DNA from: Oscillospiraceae bacterium
GTDB lineage: Bacteria; Bacillota; Clostridia; Oscillospirales; Ruminococcaceae
Direction of reading: 5' to 3'
DNA length: 64,000 nucleotides
Assembly: GCA_017847835.1 (NCBI GenBank)
Contig: JAGASH010000005.1
Location: 248,001-312,000 of the forward strand
Shown here in pieces: positions 1-8,994 of the stretch; position 1 is the first letter of the stretch, and every line of letters begins with the position of its first letter. The notes beneath the pieces were generated by a model. It worked only from the letters and a program-made list of their open reading frames with translations, made no database searches and was not told the DNA's origin. The translations under genes were made by a program, and so were the position numbers.

Positions 1-6
1 TTCATT

Positions 7-978
7 TTATTTTACCTCTGAAATTATTTTCAACATTCTCTCGAAGTCCTCGAAAGTGTTCATTTTTGAAAATTCATCGCGCAGCTTTGCCGCACCGTTT
101 AACCCGCGAATATACCAAGCCGCCTGCCTGCGAGCCTCTTTCATTCCCGTTTTCTCACCCTTGTCCTCAACGAGAAGCGAGATATGCCGGCGCATAATCT
201 CGATTTTTTCTTCAAGCGCAGGCTCGCTTCGCGGTTTTTTTCCCTCAAAATAGTCGCGGATTTGTCCGAAAAGCCACGGTCTTCCGTAAGAGCCTCTTCC
301 AATCATCACCAAGTCGCAGCCCGTTTTTTCGTACATCTCCACGCAGTCCGAAACGCTTGAAACGTCACCGCTTCCGATTACGGGGATTTTCACCGCGTCT
401 TTCACGGCTTTTATCACGTTCCAATCGGACTTTCCTGTGTAGAGCTGAGTTTTTGTTCTCGGGTGAACGCAAACCGCAGCAGCGCCGTTTTTCTCGGCAA
501 TTTTCGCGATTTCCACGGCATTCACAGAGCTTTCGTCCCAGCCGCTTCTGATTTTCACGGTCACAGGGATTTTTGTCGCAGAAACAGCAGCATTCACAAC
601 CTCGCCAAACAGCTCGGGACTTTTCATCAGCGCGCTCCCCGAACCGTTATTCACGATTTTCGGCATAGGACAGCCCGCGTTCAAATCGATAATATCGGGG
701 TGATACTCCTCGGCAATTTTCACCGCCTTTGCGATAAACTCTGGCTCAGAGCCAAAAAGCTGCACAGCCGCGGGTCGCTCACCGTCGGTCATCAGAAGAA
801 GCTCGGCGGTTTTTTTGTCGTTATAGCAGAGTCCCTTTGCAGACGCCATTTCACCCACGCAATAAGCCGCTCCGAACTCTTTCGCGATAAGTCTGTATGC
901 CCTGTCGGCTACGCTTGCCATAGGAGCTAATGCAGCGGTTTTTTCGATTTTTACTCCGCCGATTTCTATATATTCCAC
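7..978 (-). CDS. dusB: tRNA-dihydrouridine synthase (DusB family)
   Basis: Flavin-dependent reductase that converts uridine to dihydrouridine in the D-loop of tRNA. The 323-residue product has the FMN-binding TIM-barrel signature: LAPMASVADRAYR near the N-terminus, QLFGSEPE, the active-site stretch DLNAGCPMPK with the catalytic Cys, VKIRSGW, and the phosphate-binding IGRGSYGRPW near the C-terminus. Length fits the family. I place the start at GTG 978 because GGAGAG lies just upstream and homologues begin close to the IGG segment; an upstream TTG at 1053 would add 25 atypical residues. It stands alone, reading out of the window, and is divergent to the acyltransferase gene. Family assignment is secure; the DusB subtype is inferred. 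Confidence 0.93.
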   Translation of the reverse strand: MEYIEIGGVKIEKTAALAPMASVADRAYRLIAKEFGAAYCVGEMASAKGLCYNDKKTAELLLMTDGERPAAVQLFGSEPEFIAKAVKIAEEYHPDIIDLNAGCPMPKIVNNGSGSALMKSPELFGEVVNAAVSATKIPVTVKIRSGWDESSVNAVEIAKIAEKNGAAAVCVHPRTKTQLYTGKSDWNVIKAVKDAVKIPVIGSGDVSSVSDCVEMYEKTGCDLVMIGRGSYGRPWLFGQIRDYFEGKKPRSEPALEEKIEIMRRHISLLVEDKGEKTGMKEARRQAAWYIRGLNGAAKLRDEFSKMNTFEDFERMLKIISEVK

Positions 979-1024
979 TTTTCTCTCCGTTTTAACTAGA
1001 TTTTCGCTTGTTCTCCAACATATT

Positions 1025-1053
1025 ATTTTAACATATTTCAAACTTTTTTTCAA
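1025..1053 (-). promoter_or_regulatory. sigma-A promoter of dusB
   Basis: On the minus strand TTGAAA (1053-1048) and TAAAAT (1030-1025) are separated by 17 nt, with TATGT directly before the -10 box. It lies about 50 nt upstream of the GTG start and back to back with the divergent promoter at 1061-1089. Confidence 0.6.
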
Positions 1054-1060
1054 GAGGTTA

Positions 1061-1089
1061 TTGTATTTTTTTGAAAAATGTGTTACAAT
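1061..1089 (+). promoter_or_regulatory. sigma-A promoter of the DUF1624 gene
   Basis: TTGTAT (1061-1066), a 17-nt spacer ending in TGTGT, and TACAAT (1084-1089). The gene starts at 1128. Its -35 box is only 7 nt from the -35 of the divergent dusB promoter. Confidence 0.55.
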
Positions 1090-1127
1090 ATAATGAATAT
1101 ATTTTTTTTTACATAAGCGAGGATTTT

Positions 1128-1877
1128 ATGGCTAATCTTAATAACAACTCAAAGCGCGTGGGACTTCTTGACGAGCTGCGCGGTTTTGCAATAATCTGTA
1201 TGGTTGTATATCACGCGATGTACGACCTGAAATTCATCTTCGGCGTTGACGTGCCGATTTTCTTTGACGGGTGGTTTTATGTAATCCGCGACATATTTGC
1301 GGGAATGTTCATCTTCATCTCGGGAACGGTCTGCCGTTTCTCAAAAAACAACATAAAGCGCGGCGCGCAGTGCTTCTTCCTCGGAATGATTATCACATTC
1401 ATCACTCCGTTTTTCAGCAGCGTTCCCGTAACCTTCGGTATTCTGCATTTCCTTGGAATTTCGATGATGATTTTCGGGCTTTGCGAAAAACTGCTGGATT
1501 ATCTCCCTGCACTTGTCGGAATTATTATTTTCGCGTTGCTTTTTGTGCTGACGTGGAACGTACAAAACGGTTTCATCGGAATAGGCGGGCTTTTCGAGTG
1601 GTATCTCCCGAAAAAAGCCTATGAAGTAGGAGTGCTGTTCCCGTTCGGTATGTACAACAACTCATTCGCGTCCTCGGACTATTTCCCGCTGTTTCCGTGG
1701 TTGTTTTTGTTCCTTGCAGGCAGCTTTTTCGGTATCTGGGCAAAGGACGGCTCGCTCCCGAAATTCTTCTATCCCACTCACATCAGATGGCTTGCAGCTG
1801 TCGGAAGAAACACAATCTGGATTTATCTCCTGCATCAACCTGTCGTTTTCCTCATTTTTTCACTCATTTTCCACTAA
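1128..1877 (+). CDS. DUF1624-type membrane acyltransferase-like protein
   Basis: Integral membrane protein of 249 residues resembling the DUF1624 (heparan-alpha-glucosaminide N-acetyltransferase catalytic domain) family. After a short polar N-terminus comes the family hallmark LDELRGFAIICMVVYHAMYDL, with the conserved D-x-x-R-G and H inside the first membrane helix, then about six further hydrophobic helices and a terminal helix with YLLHQPVVF. The family is thought to move acetyl groups onto sugars across the membrane; the substrate here is unknown. The start at ATG 1128 follows a GAGG site; an in-frame upstream start at 1071 would lie inside the promoter. It is followed at 126 nt by lon with its own promoter, so it is probably monocistronic. 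Confidence 0.8.
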   Translation: MANLNNNSKRVGLLDELRGFAIICMVVYHAMYDLKFIFGVDVPIFFDGWFYVIRDIFAGMFIFISGTVCRFSKNNIKRGAQCFFLGMIITFITPFFSSVPVTFGILHFLGISMMIFGLCEKLLDYLPALVGIIIFALLFVLTWNVQNGFIGIGGLFEWYLPKKAYEVGVLFPFGMYNNSFASSDYFPLFPWLFLFLAGSFFGIWAKDGSLPKFFYPTHIRWLAAVGRNTIWIYLLHQPVVFLIFSLIFH

Positions 1878-1907
1878 ATTCTCAGAAAACAGACAAAATG
1901 TTTGGGC

Positions 1908-1936
1908 TTGAAAATCTGCCCGAAATGTTGTATAAT
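1908..1936 (+). promoter_or_regulatory. sigma-A promoter of lon
   Basis: TTGAAA (1908-1913), 17-nt spacer, perfect TATAAT (1931-1936), about 68 nt upstream of the lon ATG. I see no HrcA (CIRCE) or CtsR-like operator next to it. Confidence 0.75.
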
Positions 1937-2003
1937 AGTAGTATCATTGTATCTGCCGTATTATCTTCGGCACTTGAAAACGAATTTTTGGAGGTTTACA
2001 TAT

Positions 2004-4412
2004 ATGATAAACAACACTTTGACTATTCCCGCGATTTCTCTTCGCGGTCTGGTTATTTTCCCGTCGATGGTCCTGCACTTCGATGTCGGCAGAGAACGCT
2101 CTGTTGCCGCTCTGAAAGCAGCCGCTGCGGGTGACGGAAAAATCTATCTCGTTGCACAAAAAGACGCGAGCGATACCGACCCAACAAGCGACAGCATTTA
2201 CAATGTCGGCGTTGTCGCGGAAATAAGACAGCTTCTCTCCACGCCCGACGGCTCTACGCGAGTGCTTGTCGAGGGACTTTACCGTGCGAAAACCGTGCGC
2301 TCCGTGCCCTGCTCGGAATACCTCAAATTTGAGGTCAAGTCTATGCCCTCACGCGGTGCCGCTATGTCAAAAAGCACCGAAACCGCCGCAAAGCGCGCCC
2401 TCAAAGAAACATTCGACCTGTACGCTTCAATGTCCCCGAAAATGCCGCGCGACCTCTACGAGAGCATTATGTCCGAGGAGAATTGCAGCCGGCTGTTCGA
2501 TAAGGTTGTGTTCAACATCGTGCTGAGCGTTGAGGACAAACAAAGACTTCTCGAAACAAACGGCTCGCTTCAGAGAATTAACCTGCTTATAGCAATGCTT
2601 CACGATGAAATTGAAGTCATTCAGGCGGAAATTGAAATCGGCGAGCAAGTTCGCGAACAGGTTGACAAAAATCAGCGCGAATACTACCTGCGCGAGCAGA
2701 TGAAAGCTATCTCCAGACAGCTCGGCGACGGTGAAAGTCCCGCTGAGGAATTTGACGAGTATGTCGATAAAATCAAAATGCTCGGTCTTCCCGAGGAGTC
2801 CGAGGAAAAGCTTATCGGCGAGGCGGAAAAGCTCTCGAAAATGTCAAGTTCATCGCAGGAAGCGGCTGTGCTCAGGACTTATCTCGACACCGTGCTTTCC
2901 ATTCCGTTCAACGTGAGAACCAAGGACAAAAACGATATAAAATCCGCAGCAAGACAGCTTGACAAAGACCACTACGGTCTTGAAAAGGTCAAGGAGCGTA
3001 TCCTCGAAACGCTTGCCGTGAGAGCGCTCGCACCCGATATCAAGGGACAGATTATCTGCCTTTACGGCCCTCCCGGAGTCGGAAAAACCTCAATCGGAAA
3101 GTCTGTCGCAAAGGCTCTCGGACGCAAATACGCGAGAATTTCGCTCGGCGGTGTGCGTGATGAAGCAGAAATCCGCGGTCACAGAAAAACCTACGTCGGC
3201 GCAATGCCCGGACGTATCATCGAGGCGCTCAAACAGGCAAAGTCGATAAATCCCGTGATTTTGCTGGACGAAATCGACAAGATGAGCAACGATTACAAGG
3301 GCGACCCGTCCTCGGCAATGCTCGAAGTGCTTGACGCGGAGCAGAATGTCGCTTTCGTTGACCACTACATCGAAATTCCCGTGGATTTGAGCGATGTGCT
3401 GTTCATCACCACCGCAAACAGCCTCGACACAATTCCCGCGCCGCTTCTCGACAGAATGGAAGTAATCGAACTGTCGAGCTACACGCGCGAAGAAAAGTTC
3501 AACATCGCGAAAAAACATCTCGTTCCCAAGCAGCTCAAAAAGCACGGTGAGAGCGCGAAAACGCTCAAAATCAACGACCGCGCGCTCTATGATATCATCG
3601 ACTGCTACACTCGCGAGGCGGGCGTGCGAAAGCTCGAAAGAAAGATTGCAGATGTGTGCAGAAAAGCCGCGAAAATGCTGGTTTCGGGTGAGAAAAAGGT
3701 CAGTGTTACCGAGAGCAATCTTAAGGACTTCCTTGGAGTGAAAAAATATCAGCCCGAGCGTCTTGCCGCACACGATGAAGTCGGTCTTGTAAACGGTCTT
3801 GCGTGGACTTCCGTGGGAGGCACAATGCTCCCGCTTGAAGTTCTTGTGCTTGACGGTACGGGTAAAACCGAGTTTACCGGCTCGCTGGGCGATGTGATGA
3901 AGGAAAGTGCGAAAATCGCTGTCAGCCTCACGCGCTCCCTTGCCGACAAATACGGCATTGACAAGGAGTTCTACAAGAACAAGGATATCCACGTCAACGC
4001 TCCCGAGGGCGCTGTCCCCAAGGACGGTCCTTCCGCGGGCGTTACCCTCACGACAGCGCTTGTTTCTGCGCTTTCGGGCACTCCTGTGCGCCGTGACGTC
4101 GCGATGACAGGTGAAATCACCCTTCGCGGAAAAGTGCTCCCTATCGGCGGTCTGAAAGAAAAGACAATGGCTGCCTATCGCGCGGGAATTACAACCGTCT
4201 GCATTCCCAAGGACAATGTTCCCGATATCGAGGAAATCGACGAAAAGGTCAAGGAGAACATCAGGTTTGTTCCCGCGGAGGACATCTCGACGGTACTCGA
4301 AACCGCGCTTGTTCTGCCGAATTGCTCGGTCAAACCGAAAGCCGAGAAAAAACTCACGGGAAAGGCTGTCGAGAAAACCGTAACCAAGAAAAAGCCCGTT
4401 TTAAATGCGTAA
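2004..4412 (+). CDS. lon: ATP-dependent Lon protease (LonA)
   Basis: Cytosolic AAA+ serine protease that degrades misfolded and regulatory proteins. The 802-residue product has the LON substrate-binding domain (about 1-200), a coiled-coil helical region, the AAA+ module with Walker [10 protein letters not shown] at about 355 and Walker B ILLDEID at about 417, and the C-terminal peptidase domain. The catalytic dyad is visible: Ser677 in KDGPSAG and Lys720 in GGLKEK, 43 residues apart as in E. coli Lon. The tail after about 780 is Lys-rich and atypical. The start is ATG 2004 with GGAGG about 10 nt upstream. A strong terminator follows, yet engB begins 63 nt later, the lon-engB order common in Firmicutes. 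Confidence 0.97.
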   Translation: MINNTLTIPAISLRGLVIFPSMVLHFDVGRERSVAALKAAAAGDGKIYLVAQKDASDTDPTSDSIYNVGVVAEIRQLLSTPDGSTRVLVEGLYRAKTVRSVPCSEYLKFEVKSMPSRGAAMSKSTETAAKRALKETFDLYASMSPKMPRDLYESIMSEENCSRLFDKVVFNIVLSVEDKQRLLETNGSLQRINLLIAMLHDEIEVIQAEIEIGEQVREQVDKNQREYYLREQMKAISRQLGDGESPAEEFDEYVDKIKMLGLPEESEEKLIGEAEKLSKMSSSSQEAAVLRTYLDTVLSIPFNVRTKDKNDIKSAARQLDKDHYGLEKVKERILETLAVRALAPDIKGQIICLYGPPGVGKTSIGKSVAKALGRKYARISLGGVRDEAEIRGHRKTYVGAMPGRIIEALKQAKSINPVILLDEIDKMSNDYKGDPSSAMLEVLDAEQNVAFVDHYIEIPVDLSDVLFITTANSLDTIPAPLLDRMEVIELSSYTREEKFNIAKKHLVPKQLKKHGESAKTLKINDRALYDIIDCYTREAGVRKLERKIADVCRKAAKMLVSGEKKVSVTESNLKDFLGVKKYQPERLAAHDEVGLVNGLAWTSVGGTMLPLEVLVLDGTGKTEFTGSLGDVMKESAKIAVSLTRSLADKYGIDKEFYKNKDIHVNAPEGAVPKDGPSAGVTLTTALVSALSGTPVRRDVAMTGEITLRGKVLPIGGLKEKTMAAYRAGITTVCIPKDNVPDIEEIDEKVKENIRFVPAEDISTVLETALVLPNCSVKPKAEKKLTGKAVEKTVTKKKPVLNA

Positions 4413-4414
4413 AA

Positions 4415-4462
4415 ATGCGCCGCGCCGAACCCAAATAGCGTTCGTTTGCGCGGCGTATTTTT
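4415..4462 (+). terminator. intrinsic terminator after lon
   Basis: A GC-rich stem (GCGCCGCGC paired with GCGCGGCG) encloses an inner CGAAC/GTTCG stem and is followed by ATTTTT. It ends only about 12 nt before the engB start, so engB depends on read-through or an unseen promoter. Confidence 0.7.
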
Positions 4463-4474
4463 GAGGAGAATTTT

Positions 4475-5059
4475 ATGAACTTTAACAAAGCTGAATTTGT
4501 CACGTCTTTCGGCAGCTTTTCACAGCTCCCGCCGCCCGAGCGCATTGAAATCGCGTTCTCGGGGCGCTCAAACGTGGGAAAATCCTCGCTTATCAACAAG
4601 CTGTTCAACAGGAAAAATCTCGCGCGCGTGTCCGCTGTTCCGGGAAAAACCGCGACTATAAATTTCTACAAAGCCGACAATATTTTCATCGTGGATTTGC
4701 CGGGATACGGCTATGCAAAGGTTGCAAAATCGGACAAAAAGCGCTGGAACGAGCTTATCGGCGGCTATCTTTCGGCTGAACGCGAGCTTGCGCTTGTCGT
4801 GCAGCTTGTGGATTTCCGCCACCCGCCGACTGCCGATGATTTGCAGATGATAAACGCGCTGATTGACGGGGAAATTCCGTTTATCATCGCGCTCACAAAA
4901 GCGGACAAGCTCTCGAAAAATCAGCGTATGGAACGAAGAGAATTGCTTAAAACCGAGCTTCCCTGTGCAGAAGATTTGACGATTATCGAAACTTCTGCCG
5001 ACACGGGTGAAGGTATCGAGGAGCTTCGCGCGATTATTGAGGAAATTTCGGAAGAATAA
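4475..5059 (+). CDS. engB: Ribosome biogenesis GTP-binding protein EngB/YsxC
   Basis: Small essential GTPase (194 residues) for late assembly of the 50S ribosomal subunit. All G motifs are visible: G1 GRSNVGKSS at 30-38, the switch-region Thr in GKTATINF, G3 DLPGYG at 74-79, G4 TKAD at 141-144, and G5 in ETSADTGEG. Length is normal for the family. The ATG at 4475 follows TGAGGAGAA. The next gene starts 18 nt downstream, so the two are probably co-transcribed. Confidence 0.96.
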   Translation: MNFNKAEFVTSFGSFSQLPPPERIEIAFSGRSNVGKSSLINKLFNRKNLARVSAVPGKTATINFYKADNIFIVDLPGYGYAKVAKSDKKRWNELIGGYLSAERELALVVQLVDFRHPPTADDLQMINALIDGEIPFIIALTKADKLSKNQRMERRELLKTELPCAEDLTIIETSADTGEGIEELRAIIEEISEE

Positions 5060-5077
5060 CATTTGAGAGGTATTTTT

Positions 5078-6058
5078 ATGAATATTGCACTTGACATAAT
5101 TTTACTTATCGTGGGATTTGCTTTGCTGGTAAAGGGCGCTGATTTCTTTGTTGAAGGCGCGGCTGATTTAGCGAGAAAGCTGAAAATCCCGTCGCTTGTC
5201 GTGGGACTGACAATCGTTGCTCTCGGCACAAGCGCACCTGAGCTTGCCGTGAGCATCTCGGCTTCGTGCAGCGGCGCAAATTCAATGGCTGTGAGTAATG
5301 TTCTCGGCTCGAATATCTTCAACCTGCTCTTTGTGCTGGGTGTTTGCGCGCTGATAAAGCCTGTCGGAGTAACGAAAGATATTCTGAAGAGGGATTATCC
5401 CGTGTCGATTATCGTCACGATTTTGTTCTTCGTTTTCCTGATTTTCGGTAACGACATCGGCAGAATTGAAGCGGGAGTTTTCATTCTGCTTATGGTCGGG
5501 TATATGATTTGGACAGTCAAATCCGCGCTCAAAAACCGCACTCCCGAGCAGGAAACCGAAAAAAAGTTCAACCCCGTGAAATGCGCGCTGTTTATCGTTT
5601 TGGGAGCTGCGGCAATCGTTTTCGGAGGAAACTTTGTCGTTGACCACGCAAGCAATCTCGGCGCGGCTATGGGTATGAGCGAAACGCTTATCGGTCTTAC
5701 AATCTGCGCTGTCGGCACTTCCCTGCCCGAGCTTGTCACGACAATCGCGGCTGCCCGCAAAGGTGAAACCGATATGGCTATGGGCAACGTTATCGGCTCG
5801 AATATCTTCAATGTGCTGTTCATTCTCGGCATGTCGGGAGTTATTTCACCGATTGAAATTGCCGCGACAGAGGTTACAAAAACGCTGATTGACAGCGGAT
5901 TTTACATCGCAATTTGCCTTCTCGCGTACGTCTTCTGCCTCACCGCAAAGAAAATCACCCGCGTTGAGGGCGGCATTCTCGTGTTCCTGTACGTTGGCTA
6001 CACCGCTTTTGCGATTATGCGTGATACGGGAGTTTTCGCGGGGTTGCTGCCTGCTTAA
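5078..6058 (+). CDS. Calcium/sodium antiporter (CaCA family, YrbG-like)
   Basis: Membrane exchanger of 326 residues that moves Na+ (possibly K+-dependently) against Ca2+. It shows the two inverted alpha-repeats typical of CaCA exchangers: GTSAPELAVS in the first half and GTSLPELVTTIAA in the second, each followed by a GNVIGSNIFN-type segment (NVLGSNIFNLLF; NVIGSNIFNVLF). About ten hydrophobic helices are split by a short charged loop near residue 160. The start is ATG 5078 after GAGAGG; an in-frame TTG at 5063 is less likely. It sits 18 nt after engB and ends at a bidirectional terminator. The transported ion is inferred from the family. Confidence 0.9.
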   Translation: MNIALDIILLIVGFALLVKGADFFVEGAADLARKLKIPSLVVGLTIVALGTSAPELAVSISASCSGANSMAVSNVLGSNIFNLLFVLGVCALIKPVGVTKDILKRDYPVSIIVTILFFVFLIFGNDIGRIEAGVFILLMVGYMIWTVKSALKNRTPEQETEKKFNPVKCALFIVLGAAAIVFGGNFVVDHASNLGAAMGMSETLIGLTICAVGTSLPELVTTIAAARKGETDMAMGNVIGSNIFNVLFILGMSGVISPIEIAATEVTKTLIDSGFYIAICLLAYVFCLTAKKITRVEGGILVFLYVGYTAFAIMRDTGVFAGLLPA

Positions 6059-6078
6059 ACCGAATAATTGCAAAAAGT

Positions 6079-6100
6079 ATCCCCCGAGTGTTCGGGGGAT
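6079..6100. terminator. bidirectional terminator between the exchanger and pfp
   Basis: Perfect stem ATCCCCCGA / TCGGGGGAT around a short loop. TTTCGTTT follows on the plus strand and ACTTTTTG on the minus strand. It serves the two convergent genes. Confidence 0.85.
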
Positions 6101-6105
6101 TTCGT

Positions 6106-7332
6106 TTATTCGATATTCAAGTGCCGCGGCAGTCCGTCAACCATAAACGGCGTAAGCTCGCCGATTATCAGCGGGCGCGCGTACTCGAAAAACTCCTCGG
6201 AAACGTAATAGCCGCCGTCCGTTATCCACTCGAGCGGCACCTTTTTCTCCGCGTTTGCCACGGCTGACGCGGGACAAGAGCCTGTTTTGAGCTGGTACGG
6301 ATTGTTGGAAATGCGCTCAAATGTTATCATTTTTCCTGTTTCACCGTCAAGCGAATGACGGACGCCCTCTGCACCCGCGATATAAGCCTCGGTGATGTCG
6401 CGACGAGAAACCAAGTGTGAAGCGCACCTCTGCAATGTTGAGAATACAATTCCGCGCGACTTTACCCCGAGCTCTCTTCCTATCAAATCGGACAGGTAAA
6501 GCGCTGTGCCGCCGAGCATTTTGTGACCGAAAACGTCCTCGTTAAGCGAGCGATTTGTTTCCTCGCAGACGTACTTTCCGTCGGCAGTCTTTATTCCCTC
6601 GGAAACAGCAATCGTGATTACCTTTTTCTCCTTGCGGATTTCGGAAATTTTGTTCATAAAGCTGTTGTAATCGAAAACCGTTTCGGGCAGGCAGATAAGG
6701 TCGGGACCGTCGCAGTCCTCGTTTCGGCAAAGTGCAGCTGCACAGGTAAGCCAGCCCGCGTCACGTCCCATAATTTCCACAACGTTTATCGACTCCAAAT
6801 CATATATTCCCGCGTCGCAGATTATCTCCTTAACCGCAGCCGCGATATATTTCGCTGCGCTTCCGTAGCCGGGAGTGTGGTCGGTCATCACAAGGTCGTT
6901 GTCGATTGTTTTCGGGATACCGATAAACGTGATATCGCTGTTCACCGATTTTGCATACTGTGACAGCTTGTCTATCGTATCCATAGAGTCGTTGCCGCCG
7001 ATGTACAGGAAATGCTTGATATCAAGCTTTTTCAAAATCTCGATTATTCTCTTGTAGGGCTTGTCGTCCTTGGTGAAATCGGGCATTTTATAGCGGCAGG
7101 TTCCGAGGAAGGAAGACGGCGTGCGCTTTAAAAGTTCAAGGTCGACGCCGTTTCTGATATGCTCGGACAAATCAACATATCGTTCCTGCAAAAGTCCCTC
7201 GATGCCGTTTCTCATACCGTAAATCACGGGACAGCCCATATCCTTTGCCGTTTTGAAAACTCCCGCAAGACTTGAATTAATAACCGATGTCGGTCCGCCG
7301 GATTGACCTACAATAATATTTCCAAGCTTCAT
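6106..7332 (-). CDS. pfp: 6-phosphofructokinase, pyrophosphate-dependent type
   Basis: Phosphorylates fructose 6-phosphate to the 1,6-bisphosphate in glycolysis. The 408-residue product has the PFK fold: N-terminal GQSGGPTSVINSSL, GGNDSMDT at 112-119, PKTIDND at 140-146 and MGRDAGW at 188-194. Two positions that separate phosphoryl donors point to pyrophosphate: Asp in GGND (Gly in ATP enzymes) and Lys in PKTIDND (Gly in ATP enzymes). That assignment follows known PFK signature rules; the sequence alone does not prove donor use. The ATG at 7332 follows AAGGAG. It is probably monocistronic, with its own promoter and a shared terminator. Confidence 0.94.
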   Translation of the reverse strand: MKLGNIIVGQSGGPTSVINSSLAGVFKTAKDMGCPVIYGMRNGIEGLLQERYVDLSEHIRNGVDLELLKRTPSSFLGTCRYKMPDFTKDDKPYKRIIEILKKLDIKHFLYIGGNDSMDTIDKLSQYAKSVNSDITFIGIPKTIDNDLVMTDHTPGYGSAAKYIAAAVKEIICDAGIYDLESINVVEIMGRDAGWLTCAAALCRNEDCDGPDLICLPETVFDYNSFMNKISEIRKEKKVITIAVSEGIKTADGKYVCEETNRSLNEDVFGHKMLGGTALYLSDLIGRELGVKSRGIVFSTLQRCASHLVSRRDITEAYIAGAEGVRHSLDGETGKMITFERISNNPYQLKTGSCPASAVANAEKKVPLEWITDGGYYVSEEFFEYARPLIIGELTPFMVDGLPRHLNIE

Positions 7333-7381
7333 TTTTTTCTCCTTAAATCCGCGTTTTTTCGCAAATCAAACACTTGCTTTT

Positions 7382-7410
7382 ATTATACAATATTTTCCTT
7401 AAAAATTCAA
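7382..7410 (-). promoter_or_regulatory. sigma-A promoter of pfp
   Basis: Minus-strand TTGAAT (7410-7405), 17-nt spacer, TATAAT (7387-7382), about 50 nt upstream of the pfp ATG. Confidence 0.65.
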
Positions 7411-7468
7411 GAGCTTTTGCCGAATAATTTTCTCACTTGTCTGAAAAAATAACGTTGAGGTGATTATT

Positions 7469-7765
7469 TTGGCAAAGAAAGATATGAAACATCACTACAC
7501 CCACGACACCAAGGACGGAACACCCGTGCCTGAGCTTCAGGGCAAGGCAAAATCCACAAAAAAGCGTGCAAACCCGATTATTGCAGGAACTGAACCGCCT
7601 GCACAAAAGGTGTGGCACAACGCTGTTCTCCCCGAGGAAGCCGCAAAACCGCTCACCGAGGGCACGGAAAAGCCGATTTCAAGCGTCTATCCCGTTATTG
7701 ATACCGACCTTGCGCGCGATAATCTCGAAAACGATATTCCCGAGGCGGACTTGAACGATTTATAG
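7469..7765 (+). CDS. Small hypothetical protein
   Basis: I do not recognise this 98-residue product. It is Lys-, Pro- and acid-rich with no hydrophobic helix and no signal peptide, so it is probably a soluble, largely disordered cytosolic protein. The N-terminal part (KKDMKHHYTHDTKDG) is rich in His and charged residues and the C-terminus is acidic. Coding is supported by a good ribosome-binding site (GAGGTG, 6 nt before TTG 7469), codon usage like the neighbours, and a terminator directly after the stop. A GTG at 7460 is an alternative start but overlaps the binding site. No clear promoter was found. Confidence 0.6.
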   Translation: MAKKDMKHHYTHDTKDGTPVPELQGKAKSTKKRANPIIAGTEPPAQKVWHNAVLPEEAAKPLTEGTEKPISSVYPVIDTDLARDNLENDIPEADLNDL

Positions 7766-7768
7766 CAC

Positions 7769-7794
7769 AAAAGCGGGCTGAAAATGCCCGCTTT
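7769..7794. terminator. bidirectional terminator
   Basis: Stem AAAGCGGGC / GCCCGCTTT with a 7-nt loop, followed by TGTTTTA on the plus strand and TTTGTGC on the minus strand. It separates the small plus-strand gene from the convergent tetR gene. Confidence 0.8.
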
Positions 7795-7797
7795 GTT

Positions 7798-8391
7798 TTA
7801 TCTAAGTTTTCTGATGTTCTCAACGCAGCCTTCCGCCATTATTCCTGCAAGACGCGCTGCCTGTTCAACGGGGACATTCCCCCCGCTTGTTCTCCATTCA
7901 ACAAAAACATTGAAAAATCCGCCGACAATATACTCCGAAACCATTTCGGCAAAACCGCGCTCCAGATTTTCGTTATGCGCAAGAAGCTTGTCCGCAAGCT
8001 CGCCGGCAATGCCCTTCAGCCGCGTCATAAACGCCCCGCGCATATCCATTCTCACGCGGCTGAAATAATAGTCAAACTCAACGTCAACCATTTCATTCAG
8101 CTCAATAAAAACATTATACGCGCTTTTTCGGATATCAGCAACATCGATTTTATGCACAACCTCGCTCAAAAGCGAAACCATTTCGCTTTCAATCTCGTCG
8201 ATAATTTCGCTTATGCTTCGATAATGCGTGTAAAATGTACGGCGGTTAATTCCCGCCTTTCGCGTAAGCTCGCTTATTGTAATGTCGGAAATATCCTTTT
8301 CCTCCATTAAGCTCAGATGCGCCGCTTTAATCGCTTTTTTTGTTTTGAGAACCCTTTTGTCGGTTTCACGCCGATTTTTTAAATCAGCCAT
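7798..8391 (-). CDS. TetR/AcrR family transcriptional regulator
   Basis: Dimeric DNA-binding repressor of 197 residues. The N-terminal domain (about 12-60) carries the TetR helix-turn-helix: ISDITISELTRKAGINRRTF, then YTHYRSISEIIDEIE. The C-terminal ligand domain is divergent, so the effector cannot be named. The start is ATG 8391, which follows AAGGTG; an in-frame upstream start at 8415 would lie within the operator. It has its own consensus promoter overlapped by an inverted repeat, suggesting autoregulation. No efflux or metabolic target gene lies beside it; nrdG upstream has a separate promoter and TetR proteins normally do not control it. Confidence 0.88.
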   Translation of the reverse strand: MADLKNRRETDKRVLKTKKAIKAAHLSLMEEKDISDITISELTRKAGINRRTFYTHYRSISEIIDEIESEMVSLLSEVVHKIDVADIRKSAYNVFIELNEMVDVEFDYYFSRVRMDMRGAFMTRLKGIAGELADKLLAHNENLERGFAEMVSEYIVGGFFNVFVEWRTSGGNVPVEQAARLAGIMAEGCVENIRKLR

Positions 8392-8401
8392 ATAAAACAC
8401 C

Positions 8402-8450
8402 TTCCTAAACCTCATATGTGCATAATTCTATTATATACATATTTTAGGAA
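8402..8450. promoter_or_regulatory. Probable TetR operator (interrupted inverted repeat)
   Basis: TTCCTAAA (8402-8409) and TTTAGGAA (8443-8450) are perfect 8-nt inverted repeats, with inner ATATGT (8414-8419) and ACATAT (8437-8442) arms. The structure spans the -10 box and the leader of the tetR promoter, where an autorepressor would bind. Binding is inferred. Confidence 0.5.
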
Positions 8451-8458
8451 TTTGTCAA
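8430..8458 (-). promoter_or_regulatory. consensus sigma-A promoter of the tetR gene
   Basis: Minus-strand TTGACA (8458-8453), exactly 17 nt, TATAAT (8435-8430). Both hexamers are perfect matches, which suggests strong transcription unless repressed. Confidence 0.75.
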
Positions 8459-8484
8459 CACATTTTTTTATTTTCTATACTAAA

Positions 8485-8976
8485 TCAGTCGTCAAACAGG
8501 ACAATTCTTCCGACCTTCAGCGTTTCGGGCACTTCAATCACGCGCTGATTTGCGCTGCCCTTCCAGTGAAGCTTCTCATCAAGCAGCTCCTTCTTGAACT
8601 CACCGTCAACGAGAACATCAATATACTTCATAATTTCAAGCTCTTTTACCTCGTCAAACGAATAGCCCGTGTACAGCCAGATGTTCTTCTTCGGGAAAAG
8701 CTCGCGCGATTTTTTGGCAAGACGAGTGATTTCATCGCGGTTTTTCGGGTGAAGAGGGTCGCCTCCGCTGAACGTCAGCCCGCTTATATAATCGGGAGCA
8801 AGCTTCTCGAAAAGCTCGTTTTCGGCTTCCTCGTCAAAAGGAATACCGCCGTTTATGTCCCAGGTAATCGGGTTCTGACAGCCCTCGCAACGGTGACTGC
8901 ACCCCGCAACCCACAGAACCGTCCTTAGTCCGTCACCGTTCAACATATCATCGGTTGTTATGTTATGATAACGCAT
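8485..8976 (-). CDS. nrdG: Anaerobic ribonucleotide reductase activating protein
   Basis: Radical-SAM enzyme that installs the glycyl radical on NrdD. The 163-residue product has the CxxxCxxC cluster motif (Cys26, Cys30, Cys33 in CSHRCEGC), the SAM-contacting TFSGGDPL segment, and the small-activase size typical of NrdG. Tyr-Thr-Gly-Tyr and the VDGEF segment also match. It starts 18 nt after nrdD and reads in the same operon, under the NrdR-box promoter at about 11.2 kb. The ATG at 8976 follows GGAG. Confidence 0.95.
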   Translation of the reverse strand: MRYHNITTDDMLNGDGLRTVLWVAGCSHRCEGCQNPITWDINGGIPFDEEAENELFEKLAPDYISGLTFSGGDPLHPKNRDEITRLAKKSRELFPKKNIWLYTGYSFDEVKELEIMKYIDVLVDGEFKKELLDEKLHWKGSANQRVIEVPETLKVGRIVLFDD

Positions 8977-8994
8977 ATCTACTCCATTGTCCGC

